This document shows positions 53,923-64,000 of a DNA stretch of 64,000 bases, in pieces. The DNA lies in NCBI GenBank assembly GCA_016213675.1, contig JACQZW010000031.1, positions 1 through 64,000 on the forward strand, given 5' to 3'. The position numbers were made by a program, and so were the translations under genes. Origin of the DNA: Acidobacteriota bacterium (lineage in GTDB: Bacteria; Acidobacteriota; Thermoanaerobaculia; Thermoanaerobaculales; Thermoanaerobaculaceae). Under the pieces are notes generated by a model. It did not search any database. It was not told where the DNA came from and was given only the letters and a program-made list of their open reading frames with translations. Within the stretch, counting starts at the first letter, position 1. Each line of letters begins with the position of its first letter.

Positions 53923-55832
53923 ATCCCGACCTGGGAGCCGAGCTCGACGACACGATTCGGCGGCAGGTGAAAGAACACCGTGGCGGCGCGGGCGTTGCGA
54001 GACATGAAGGCGAACAACCTCTCTCGCCACGGTGCCATCCCGGGGCGCCTGGTGGCCAGGACGGTCTCCTTGCCCAGGAAGTACGTGGTCTCGGCGAACG
54101 GGAAGTCGAGGCCGTGAACGGAGATTCTCTTCAGCTCGCGGGGGACGTGCACGGAGTCCATGAAGCCGAAATGGAGGATGACCCGGAAGAAGCCCTGGCC
54201 GAGGTCGCTCACCTCCACCCGCTCCGCCTCGGCGACATGAGGCTGTTCCTCGGTGACCACGGTAAGCAGGACGACCCGATCGTGGAGCACCTTGTTGTGC
54301 TTGAGGTTGTGCAGCAGGGTCGGGGGCGTGCGGTCGGCCGTGCCGGCCAGGAACACCGCCGTCCCCCGGACGCGCAGCGGCGACCGCGCCGCCACGTCGG
54401 CGAGGAACGGCTCCATCGGGAGCATGCCCTCCATGAGCCGCTCGCCGAGGATCCTCCTCCCCTCGACCCAGGTCGTCATGACGACGAAGACGCCGGCCGC
54501 GACCACCAGCGGCAGCCACCCCCCACGCGGCACCTTGACGATCGTGGCACCGAAGAACGCGAGATCGGCGCCGAGGAAGAGCACCGTCACGCCGATCGCC
54601 GTCGAGCGACGCCAGTGGAACCTCTCGCGGGCCACGACATACGCGAGGATCGTCGTGATCACCATGGTCGAGACCACGGCCACTCCGTACGCGGCGGCCA
54701 GGTTGGTCGAACGCCTGAAGGCGAACACGAGGGCGACCGTGGCGAGCATGAGCGCCCAGTTGACCGCCGGGATGTAGATCTGTCCGATCTCCTTCTCGGA
54801 GGTGTGCACGATGGCCATGCGCGGCAGGTATCCGAGCTGGATCGCCTGGCGGGTCAGCGAGAACGCGCCAGAGATCACGGCCTGCGACGCGATGACCGTG
54901 GCCGCGGTGGCCAGGCCGACGAGCGGGTAGAGTGCCCACTCCGGCGCGAGCAGGAAGAACGGGTTCCGGATCGTCCCGGGGTCGCGAAGCAGGAGCGCGC
55001 CCTGTCCGAAGTAGTTGAGCAGCAACGAGGGCGCGACGAACGAGAACCAGTCGATCTGGATCGGCCGCTCGCCGAAGTGCCCGAGATCCGCGTAGAGCGC
55101 CTCGCCGCCGGTAGCCACGAGGAGGACGGCGCCGAGCACGAGGAAGCCATGCAGTCCCGTCTCGCGGAAGAAGCTCAGGGCGTGGAGGGGGTTGAGCGCG
55201 GCCAGCACCGACGGGTTCTGCGCAATGCTGACAACGCCAAGTACGGCGATCGTCGAGAACCAGAGCAGCATGACCGGCCCGAACATGGCCCCGATCCTGG
55301 CCGTTCCCCGGTGCTGCACGAGGAACAGCAGGACCAGGATCACCACGGTGATGGGAACCACCGAGTGGGTGAAGAATGGGGTCGCCACCTCGAGCCCCTC
55401 GACCGCGGACAGCACCGAGATGGCTGGGGTGATGATGCCGTCGCCGTAGAGCAGGGCGGCGCCGAACAGCCCGAGCATGATCAGGACGCGCCTTACGGTC
55501 CGCGCCCCGGGGCGACGCGGCCGGAGCAGCGCGAGGAGGGCGAGAATCCCTCCCTCGCCGCGATTGTCCATGCGCAACACGTAGACGTGGTACTTGAGGG
55601 TGACGATGATGACCAGTGCCCAGAAGATCAGCGAGAGAACCCCGAGCACGTGCTCCGGGGTCGCGGGCATCTGGTGCTCGCCGGTGAAGCACTCGCGGAG
55701 GGCGTACAGCGGGCTGGTCCCGATGTCGCCGTAGACGACGCCCAATGTCGCCAGGCACATGGCTGCGAGGTACTTGCCCCTGAGCGAATGCGTGGGGCCC
55801 GGCGCGGGTAATGGGACGGTCGGCGTTGTCAT
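53919..55832 (-). CDS. kup: KUP/HAK-type potassium transporter
   Basis: A 637-residue K+ uptake protein with about twelve hydrophobic helices; GDIGTSPLYALRE and YGDGIITPAISVLSAVEG are family hallmarks, and FHLPPNRVVELGSQVGI is the usual KUP ending, so the gene is intact. I set the start at ATG 55832 (MTTPTVP); an ATG ten codons earlier with GCGGAGT upstream is also plausible. Its stop codon lies inside the right terminal repeat of the MITE-like element. Proton symport is typical of the family. No riboswitch is evident upstream. Confidence 0.93.
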   Translation of the reverse strand: MTTPTVPLPAPGPTHSLRGKYLAAMCLATLGVVYGDIGTSPLYALRECFTGEHQMPATPEHVLGVLSLIFWALVIIVTLKYHVYVLRMDNRGEGGILALLALLRPRRPGARTVRRVLIMLGLFGAALLYGDGIITPAISVLSAVEGLEVATPFFTHSVVPITVVILVLLFLVQHRGTARIGAMFGPVMLLWFSTIAVLGVVSIAQNPSVLAALNPLHALSFFRETGLHGFLVLGAVLLVATGGEALYADLGHFGERPIQIDWFSFVAPSLLLNYFGQGALLLRDPGTIRNPFFLLAPEWALYPLVGLATAATVIASQAVISGAFSLTRQAIQLGYLPRMAIVHTSEKEIGQIYIPAVNWALMLATVALVFAFRRSTNLAAAYGVAVVSTMVITTILAYVVARERFHWRRSTAIGVTVLFLGADLAFFGATIVKVPRGGWLPLVVAAGVFVVMTTWVEGRRILGERLMEGMLPMEPFLADVAARSPLRVRGTAVFLAGTADRTPPTLLHNLKHNKVLHDRVVLLTVVTEEQPHVAEAERVEVSDLGQGFFRVILHFGFMDSVHVPRELKRISVHGLDFPFAETTYFLGKETVLATRRPGMAPWRERLFAFMSRNARAATVFFHLPPNRVVELGSQVGI

Positions 55833-56032
55833 CGGCGAAGCGCGGAGGTTACTCCTCGGCATCGGACTCCGCAAGGCCCGGCGGCAGCCCGAAATGGTCC
55901 GGTCGACGGCGGCGTTCTCCGGCACGCCATGAGACGTCGAGGATCGCCGATCCCGCCCGGCCCGGTCCGGCGAGGCAGCGCGGACGGGGTCCCTCGGGAT
56001 GACAACCGATGGCGCCTCGCGTCGTCCTGGGC

Positions 56033-56038
56033 TAGGCT
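56033..56038 (+). promoter_or_regulatory. -10-like hexamer, leaderless start of the HD-domain gene
   Basis: TAGGCT, 6 nt before the ATG at 56045. Matches the TANNNT pattern and spacing; no Shine-Dalgarno sequence. Confidence 0.45.
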
Positions 56039-56044
56039 GGCGGC

Positions 56045-56608
56045 ATGAGCCACGATCGAGCCGCCGCCTGGACGCTGCTCACCGAGTGGACCGAAAACCC
56101 AAACCTGCGCAAGCACGCCCTCGCCGTCGAGGCGGCGATGCGCGCCCATGCCCGGCGACTCGGGCAGGACGAGACCGCCTGGGGGGCCGTCGGGCTGCTG
56201 CACGACTTCGACTACGAGCGGAACCCGACCGTCGACACCCACGTCTGGATCGGCGCGAAGGTGCTCCGGGAGCAGGGGTGGCCGGAGGCGTGGGTGCGCG
56301 CCGTCGAGGGACACGCGAGCTACACCGGCGTGCCGCGCGACACCGACATGGCCAGGTGCCTGTTCGCCGTCGACGAGCTCACCGGCTTCCTGACCGCCGC
56401 GGCGCTCGTGCGCCCCGACAAGTCGATCGCCAACGTCGAGGTCGCCTCGGTGGTCAAGAAGATGAAGGACAAGGCGTTCGCCCGCTCGGTGAACCGCGAC
56501 GACATCCGCCAGGGCGCCACGGAAATCGGCATGTCGGTGGACGAGCACATCGCGTTCGTGCGCGATGCCATGGCCGGAATCGCCGGAGAGCTGGGTCTGC
56601 CGCAGTGA
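56045..56608 (+). CDS. HD-domain (HDIG-type) phosphohydrolase-like protein
   Basis: A 187-residue protein of the HDIG-type group. His24 (LRKHALAVE) and the HD pair His53-Asp54 (LLHDFDYE) are the metal ligands; a further His (HASY) and Asp lie at about 89-105. It is probably a phosphohydrolase with an unassigned nucleotide or phosphoester substrate. It overlaps the following lipoprotein gene (GTGA), so the two are co-expressed. Confidence 0.85.
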   Translation: MSHDRAAAWTLLTEWTENPNLRKHALAVEAAMRAHARRLGQDETAWGAVGLLHDFDYERNPTVDTHVWIGAKVLREQGWPEAWVRAVEGHASYTGVPRDTDMARCLFAVDELTGFLTAAALVRPDKSIANVEVASVVKKMKDKAFARSVNRDDIRQGATEIGMSVDEHIAFVRDAMAGIAGELGLPQ

Positions 56609-57108
56609 CGCGATCCGCCGACGTCTCGCGGACTCGGGGCCGCTCGGCGGCCCTCCTCACCGCCGCCGTCCTGGTCCTCGCGTCCTGCGCGCAGCCCCCG
56701 CTCCCGTCGCGCCTGGCCGGACTCCCGCGCACCCGGCTGTACACCGGCCAGCGCGCCGTCCGCATGCTCGGCGAGCTCCACGCCCGCAGGCTCGCGCCGA
56801 AGAGCGCCGCCGTGGGCGTCTATGGCCGCCGGGGTGAGCTCCGGGTGTGGCTGGCCCGGTTCGCCGACGGTCGGGAGGCACAGCAGGTGCTGCGGGCGAT
56901 GCTGGAGCGGCTGGACTCCGGGGGCACGCCGTTCTCGCCGCCCCGCCAGCAGCGCGAGTGGCCCAACCGGTTCTTCAGCGTCGGCCCCGGGGCGCACAAC
57001 GTCTTCTGGGTCGCCGACGATGGCGTCTACTGGCTCGAGGGACCTCCCGGCATCATCGACCCCGCCCTCGACGGCCTGCCGGCCCCACCCAGCGGTACCT
57101 GGACCTGA
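56605..57108 (+). CDS. lipoprotein of unknown function
   Basis: A 167-residue protein with a lipobox (VLAS-Cys28) after a basic N-terminus and hydrophobic helix, so it should be a lipoprotein. The mature part (about 30-165) is a mixed alpha-beta sequence with WPNRFFSVGPGAHNVFWVADDGVYWLEG; I recognise no family. The GTG start overlaps the HD-gene stop codon. Confidence 0.75.
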   Translation: MTRSADVSRTRGRSAALLTAAVLVLASCAQPPLPSRLAGLPRTRLYTGQRAVRMLGELHARRLAPKSAAVGVYGRRGELRVWLARFADGREAQQVLRAMLERLDSGGTPFSPPRQQREWPNRFFSVGPGAHNVFWVADDGVYWLEGPPGIIDPALDGLPAPPSGTWT

Positions 57109-57471
57109 GCCGCGGCGTTCCGGCCGACGGTGGTCGCTCGGAATACAGCGGTCCGGTGAGCCGTTTCCCTCGTCGCCCCTTCAACATGCCTGAGGGCCCC
57201 CCCGACCGCGGGTGACGCACTGGGGGCGAGGCCCTCATGTTCTGCTGGGTACTCGTCGCTGCCGAGCCTTCCGGATCCGGACCGGTGGTCGTCCGCCGAT
57301 CCTACCCTCCCGATTGCGCACCCGCACCGGAATCGGCGGCCGCCTCTTCTAATCGACACGGTCGGCGCCGCCGACTCCCCCGCGCTCCTCCGGGCCGGCC
57401 CCGGCTGCGGAGTCCATTGGCCCGCTCATCGCGCAGATCGAGGTCCGCCCGACCTCGGAAAGGAGAGCACC
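57109..57471. other. intergenic region before the methyltransferase gene
   Basis: No gene seen. TGAGGGCC (57191-57198) and GGCCCTCA (57230-57237) form an 8-bp stem with further pairing of C and G runs inside, a possible terminator for the lipoprotein gene. I find no convincing promoter; the methyltransferase has a strong GGAAAGGAG ribosome-binding site. Confidence 0.5.
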
Positions 57472-58530
57472 ATGTCGCTCAATCAGGAGAAGCTGTCGGA
57501 GTTCCTCACGCAGTTCGTCCACGACTTCGGGGCGACGATGCACGCCTCGACCGTCATCGTCGGTGAGAAGCTCGGTCTCTACCGAGCCCTGGCAGCGGCG
57601 GGCGCGCTCACACCGGCCGAGCTCGCCGAGAAGACCGGCACCGCGGAACGCTACGTCCGGGAGTGGCTGGCCGCCCAGGCTGCGTCGGGCTACGTGACGT
57701 ACGAGGCGGACACCGGGCGCTATGGTCTCACCCCCGAGCAGGCCCTCGCCCTCGCCGACGAGACGAGCGCGGTTTACCTCCCTGGCGCGTTCCGCATCGC
57801 CGCGTCGACATTCAAGGACGAGGCGAAGATCACCCAGGCCTTCCTTACCGGCAAGGGAGTCGGCTGGCACGAGCACGACACGGACCTGTTCGTGGGTACG
57901 GAGATGTTCTTCCGACCGAACTACGTCGCCAACCTGATCGCCTCGTGGCTCCCGGCGCTCGACGGCGTCATCGCGCGGCTGAAGGAAGGGGCCCGAGTGG
58001 CCGATGTCGGATGCGGGCACGGCGCGTCAACGATCCTCATGGCCAACGCGTTCCCGAGGTCGACGTTCGTTGGCTACGACTACCACGCCGAGTCGATTGC
58101 CGAGGCCAACAAGTCCGCCGAGCGCGCGGGCGTGGCGGACCGCGTCGGCTTCGCGCGGGCGTTCGCAAAGGACTACCCAGGATCCGACTTCGACCTGGTC
58201 GCCTTCTTCGACTGCTTGCACGACATGGGCGACCCGCCGGGGGCGGCGCGCCACGTGCTCCGTTCCCTCAAGGCGGACGGAACCTGGATGATCGTTGAGC
58301 CCTTCGCGCACGAGAAGCTCGAGGACAACCTCAACCCCATCGGCCGCATCTTCTTCAGCGCGTCGACCATGATCTGCACGCCGTCTTCGCTCGCTCAGGA
58401 GGTCGGCATGGGGCTCGGCGCACAGGCCGGCGATGGTCGGCTGCGGGAGATCGTCCTGGGCGGCGGGTTCGGGAGCTTCCGCCGCGTCGCCGAGACGCCG
58501 TTCAACCGCGTCTTCGAGGCGCGCCCGTAA
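57472..58530 (+). CDS. SAM-dependent methyltransferase with winged-helix dimerisation domain
   Basis: A 352-residue class I methyltransferase. An N-terminal helical, winged-helix-like domain (about 1-110; LGLYRALAAAGALTPAELAEKTG) is followed by the Rossmann fold: ADVGCGHG (177-184) is motif I, GYDYHAESI is motif II and DCLHDMGDP is motif IV. This layout is that of small-molecule O-methyltransferases and UbiE-like enzymes; the substrate is unknown. GGAAAGGAG precedes the ATG. Confidence 0.88.
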   Translation: MSLNQEKLSEFLTQFVHDFGATMHASTVIVGEKLGLYRALAAAGALTPAELAEKTGTAERYVREWLAAQAASGYVTYEADTGRYGLTPEQALALADETSAVYLPGAFRIAASTFKDEAKITQAFLTGKGVGWHEHDTDLFVGTEMFFRPNYVANLIASWLPALDGVIARLKEGARVADVGCGHGASTILMANAFPRSTFVGYDYHAESIAEANKSAERAGVADRVGFARAFAKDYPGSDFDLVAFFDCLHDMGDPPGAARHVLRSLKADGTWMIVEPFAHEKLEDNLNPIGRIFFSASTMICTPSSLAQEVGMGLGAQAGDGRLREIVLGGGFGSFRRVAETPFNRVFEARP

Positions 58531-58593
58531 CGCCGGCGAGCGTTCTGAGGCGGGCCGGTTCCGCCCGGTGGCGCGACTCCGGGCAGTTCCCGG

Positions 58594-59877
58594 TCACGGC
58601 CGCGACAGCCTGAAGGCGATGGTGAGGGCGACCTCCTGCGGGACGGGGACGCCGTCGCGCGTGCCGGGGCGGTAGCGGGCCGACAGGGCCGCCCGTCGTG
58701 CGGCCTCGTCGAACCCCAGCCCGGCGCGCGGTCCGGCTGGCTCGACGCGGACGACCGTTCCGGCCTCGTCCACCATCACCCGCAGCTCGACGGCCGCCTC
58801 CCGCCCGAGCTGACGGGCCGTCGCGGGATAGACGGGCTCGTCGTAGCCGCGCAGCACGGGCGCGACGACGACGGGCTCCGGAGGGATCGCCTGGGGAGTC
58901 GGCTCGACCGGCACCGCCTCGGGGGGCAACGCGGGAGCCACCTGCGCCTCGAGCGTCGCGGCCGGCCTCCCATCGCCGAATGGGACCGGCCGCACGGTCG
59001 GTGCGGGCGTGGTCGCGCCGGGACGCCTGTCGAGCTCTCCTTCGAGCTCGCGGATCCGCGCCTCGAGCGTGTCGATGGAGCGGCGCGTCTCTGGTGCGGG
59101 GCCCGCGGGCGCCCGCGTGACGCCCCCGCGGAGCGCGTCGAGCTGCCGACGGAGCTCGGCGATCTCGGTGAGCAGTTGCGCCTCCCGGCCGGCGGCGGCG
59201 CCGTCGGCACCGGGAACCGCGGCCCGGGCACCCGCGGGTCGCTCATCCCGAGACGACGACAGCACCACGGCCAGGCCGGCGATCAAGCCGACGCTAATCA
59301 CCGACGCTGCGATCAGCGCACGACGCCTCGAGGTGGCGCTGCGAAGGTGACCACCGTGCCGATGTCGCTTGTCCTCGAACAGTCGCCGGTCGGCCACCTC
59401 GAGCACCTCGTCGCCGCCCGTCCCGTCGTCCGGGAAGCTGGCGACGCCGATGCTGAACGACACCGAAACACCCAGACCCTGCCCATCCCCGGCGGCCTCG
59501 GCCAGCTCGGACATAGCCGCGCGGGCGCGCTCGCCGAGGTGGCCGGCGTCGTCCCTCCCGACGCCGGGGAGCACGACCACGAACTCGTCGCCGCCGTACC
59601 GGACGATCACGTCGGCGGCGCGGAAGTGCCGGCGGAGGATGTCCGCGGTCGCCCGCAGCACGTCGTCTCCGCGACGGTGGCCGTGGGTGTCGTTGACCTC
59701 CTTGAACCGATCGAGGTCGATCATCAGCAGCGAGACCCGGCCGTGCTCGCGGACCAAGTTTCCCCAGCCGTCGGCGAGCAGGCCGGTGAGCAGCCGCCGG
59801 TTGGCGAGACCGGTCAGGTCGTCGCGGAACGCGAGGTCGGTGGTCTCCCCGTCCCGGGCATGGGTGTCGTCGGACAT
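58594..59877 (-). CDS. GGDEF diguanylate cyclase fused to a TonB C-terminal domain
   Basis: A 427-residue fusion. Cytoplasmic GGDEF domain (about 12-175): RYGGDEFVVVLP holds the active-site GGDEF (95-99), and RAAD (86-89) is the product-inhibition I-site five residues upstream, so it should make cyclic di-GMP. A membrane helix (187-208) then leads to a periplasmic coiled coil (about 225-280), a Pro-rich linker and a TonB_C domain (about 340-427: YPATARQLGREAAVELRVMVDEAG). TonB domains bind outer-membrane receptors and normally receive energy from ExbB/ExbD, neither of which is here. Part of the linker is repeat-derived (59205-59246). Confidence 0.88.
   Translation of the reverse strand: MSDDTHARDGETTDLAFRDDLTGLANRRLLTGLLADGWGNLVREHGRVSLLMIDLDRFKEVNDTHGHRRGDDVLRATADILRRHFRAADVIVRYGGDEFVVVLPGVGRDDAGHLGERARAAMSELAEAAGDGQGLGVSVSFSIGVASFPDDGTGGDEVLEVADRRLFEDKRHRHGGHLRSATSRRRALIAASVISVGLIAGLAVVLSSSRDERPAGARAAVPGADGAAAGREAQLLTEIAELRRQLDALRGGVTRAPAGPAPETRRSIDTLEARIRELEGELDRRPGATTPAPTVRPVPFGDGRPAATLEAQVAPALPPEAVPVEPTPQAIPPEPVVVAPVLRGYDEPVYPATARQLGREAAVELRVMVDEAGTVVRVEPAGPRAGLGFDEAARRAALSARYRPGTRDGVPVPQEVALTIAFRLSRP
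59205..59246. repeat. GC-rich degenerate repeat within the GGDEF-TonB linker
   Basis: GCACCGGGAACCGCGGCCCGGGCACCCGCG-like units (shown in parts) of the same class as the boundary repeats, translated as a Pro/Gly/Ala-rich stretch after the membrane helix of the GGDEF-TonB protein. Confidence 0.45.
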
Positions 59878-59967
59878 TCGTCGGTCGTGCCAGGCCGCGC
59901 TGCGACGGGCCCCGGTCTCCTTCCGGGGGATTCTACCGGTGGATGGCCCGGCTCGGCGGCGGGAGGC

Positions 59968-62781
<2,814 letters not shown>

Positions 62782-62788
62782 CCTTCGG

Positions 62789-62794
62789 AGTATA
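62789..62794 (-). promoter_or_regulatory. -10-like hexamer, leaderless start of the kinase gene
   Basis: TATACT on the minus strand, 7 nt before the ATG at 62781. It forms part of a divergent promoter region with the gene starting at 62847. Confidence 0.55.
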
Positions 62795-62818
62795 CGGGCT
62801 GCCCGCCGGCCACTGCCG

Positions 62819-62824
62819 TAGACT
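62819..62824 (+). promoter_or_regulatory. -10-like hexamer before the right-edge gene
   Basis: TAGACT on the plus strand, 8 nt before the five-codon mini-ORF at 62833 and 22 nt before the main start at 62847. Confidence 0.4.
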
Positions 62825-62832
62825 GGCCGGGC

Positions 62833-62850
62833 ATGGCTGGACCGGCATGA
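62833..62850 (+). CDS. five-codon upstream mini-ORF
   Basis: ATG GCT GGA CCG GCA TGA encodes MAGPA. Its stop codon overlaps the start codon of the main gene (ATGA), so reinitiation could couple the two. It may be a leaderless leader peptide, but chance is possible for so short an ORF. Confidence 0.3.
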   Translation: MAGPA

Positions 62851-64000
62851 TCGCCTTCGAGACGCTCTTCCTCGGACTAGTCGTCGGTCTGCAGCCCGTC
62901 GGCGTCGTCGTCGGGCCACAGGTCGCGGCGGTCGAGCTGCGCCTCGACGGGGCGGCGGTCGTCACGCTGCGCGCCGCACCCTGGCAGGCTCCGTGCGACT
63001 TCGGGGCCGATCCGCAGCCTCACGTGCTCGATGCGATCGCCCGCGATCGCGCCGGGACCGAGCTGGGACGCGCCCGGCAGTGGGTCAACCTGCCACGGCC
63101 CGACGCCGAGGCGCACCTCCTCCTCGAGCGCGACGACCATGGGCGGGTGACCGGCGCCCGGCTCACCTGGGAGCACCTCGAGGCACCCGAGCCAGAGCGG
63201 GTCCGGATCACCCTCGACGGGGTCGCGCTGCGCGTCGCCGACCCACATCGGTTCACCCTCCCCGCGCACGACCCTTCCCACACCCACCTCCTGAGCGTGG
63301 AGCTCACCTTCCCCGAGCACATGTCGGCCCGATCCGACGTCGTCTTCGGCGGCGATGTCGGCGCGAACGCCGAGGCCGAGCTGACCGCTGTGCCCATCGT
63401 CCTCGCGGAGGGCGCCGTGCCGCCGACCCGGGCGGCGATGCAGAGCTGGTTCGCCGTCGCCGGCCGGCACATCGGGGTCGTCGCCGTGGAGGAACCCAGC
63501 GTCGACGTCGTGATGGTCGAGGACCAGGGCGCCGCGCCGCTGTGGCGGATGCAGCGTCGCTTCAACCAGCGCCAACCGACCGGAGGAGCCCGGTTCGTCG
63601 AAGCCGACCCCGACGAGGATCGGCTCCACCTCATCTTCGCCGTGCCCCGGGTGCTGACCGACCTGCCGCACAAGACGCGCTCGCTCTTCCCGTCGAGCCC
63701 GCCGCTCGAGCTCGGGACCCGCAACCTGTTCACCCGGCTTTCGCGCGTCACGTTCCCGCTCGCGTCGCCGGACGAGCAGGCACTCGCGGAGGCCGTCGCC
63801 GTGGCCGGCATCGACGCGGCGATGAGCAACCGCCCGCGCGCCGTGGTGCTCGCGTACGCCAACGGGCCTGACCGCTCGCGCTGGAGCCCCGATGCGGCAC
63901 GCCGCTTCCTCGCCGACCTGCACGTCCCGCTCAGGGTCTGGCTGCTGGACCAGCGCCAGCGCGGCGTCAGCGCCACGCCATGGGGCGACGCCGTCCACGC
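62847..64000 (+). CDS. uncharacterised protein, partial (runs off the right edge)
   Basis: At least 384 codons without a stop; the gene continues past the window. Begins MIAFETLFLGLVVGLQPVGV. The first half (about 1-175) is a beta-rich block with WQAPCDFG, RARQWVNLPRP and VELTFPEHMSARSDVVFGG. The second half (about 190-384) has LHLIFAVPRVLTDLPHK and RPRAVVLAYANGPD, which may be a von Willebrand A-like fold with no visible metal-binding DxSxS. I recognise no named family, but the overall style recalls uncharacterised Acidobacteriota proteins. It is divergent from the kinase gene, sharing the 60-nt promoter region. Confidence 0.65.
   Translation, partial: MIAFETLFLGLVVGLQPVGVVVGPQVAAVELRLDGAAVVTLRAAPWQAPCDFGADPQPHVLDAIARDRAGTELGRARQWVNLPRPDAEAHLLLERDDHGRVTGARLTWEHLEAPEPERVRITLDGVALRVADPHRFTLPAHDPSHTHLLSVELTFPEHMSARSDVVFGGDVGANAEAELTAVPIVLAEGAVPPTRAAMQSWFAVAGRHIGVVAVEEPSVDVVMVEDQGAAPLWRMQRRFNQRQPTGGARFVEADPDEDRLHLIFAVPRVLTDLPHKTRSLFPSSPPLELGTRNLFTRLSRVTFPLASPDEQALAEAVAVAGIDAAMSNRPRAVVLAYANGPDRSRWSPDAARRFLADLHVPLRVWLLDQRQRGVSATPWGDAVH

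Noticed and set aside
62877..63998. A 373-codon minus-strand frame at the right edge
   Set aside because: Antisense to the uncharacterised plus-strand gene, which has an open frame to the end of the window, a plausible start and promoter, and protein-like composition.

Overview
The window is a very GC-rich, densely packed chromosomal segment of a diderm (Gram-negative type) bacterium. Kdo/heptose LPS genes (waaA, lpxK, rfaE1, rfaE2, waaC), a secretin, lipoproteins, a Tat-exported hydrogenase and multiheme c-type cytochromes show the outer membrane and a respiratory periplasm. The 5' end of a 16S rRNA gene lies at the left edge. Gene content, 16S text and a C-terminal family at the right edge recall Acidobacteriota of the Thermoanaerobaculia/Holophagae type. 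That placement is inference from memory, and the 16S fragment (1-377, minus) could settle it. I see no prophage, transposase gene or CRISPR array.

Layout. 1-0.7 kb: 16S start with two near-consensus tandem promoters and a boxA-like leader (minus). 0.7-10.7 kb (minus): glycosyltransferase, purN-purM, purF-purL-purQ-purS, a WalJ-type metallohydrolase, dUTPase and an M16 peptidase. 10.8-22.0 kb (minus): one tightly overlapped operon in which an ECF sigma factor and anti-sigma factor head a type II secretion/type IV pilus-like machine (secretin-domain-like protein, GspF, GspE, PilM, PilN, PilO, PilP-like, a secretin with a cohesin-like tail, three pseudopilins). 22.2-27.9 kb (plus): LPS core genes and a DUF3108 protein. 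27.9-36.2 kb (plus): pilB-pilT-pilC-pilS-pilR, a DUF192 protein and galU. 36.3-38.6 kb: FmdB, DUF4388 protein, tRNA-Sec (minus), tRNA-Ala (plus), dual-specificity phosphatase. 38.6-43.7 kb (plus): a five-gene membrane cytochrome cluster (small membrane protein, two cytochromes b, a nine-site and an 18-site multiheme cytochrome c). 43.7-50.4 kb: dicarboxylate symporter, HflX, MgtC, homocysteine methyltransferase, nadC, nadB. 50.5-53.3 kb (minus): [NiFe] uptake hydrogenase with its maturation protease. 53.7-53.9 kb: a MITE-like element abutting kup. 55.8-64 kb: kup, HD-domain protein, lipoprotein, methyltransferase, a GGDEF-TonB fusion, a Ser/Thr kinase-TPR receptor, and a partial uncharacterised gene running off the right edge.

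How it works together. Two separate pilus/secretion ATPase systems sit about 6 kb apart with different regulators: ECF sigma/anti-sigma for one, PilS/PilR for the other. Neither has a recognisable major pilin or prepilin peptidase here. Quinone-linked cytochromes b and many c-type haems plus a periplasmic hydrogenase point to H2 oxidation and long-range periplasmic electron transfer.

Two sequence-level themes recur. At least eleven genes have a TANNNT -10-like hexamer only 6-7 nt before the start codon, which predicts leaderless mRNAs, and in two cases the upstream stop codon TAG forms the start of that hexamer. GC-rich degenerate repeats of the GGGTCCCGGG type sit at gene boundaries and have spilled into coding sequence, and a second, roughly 90-bp repeat occurs twice.
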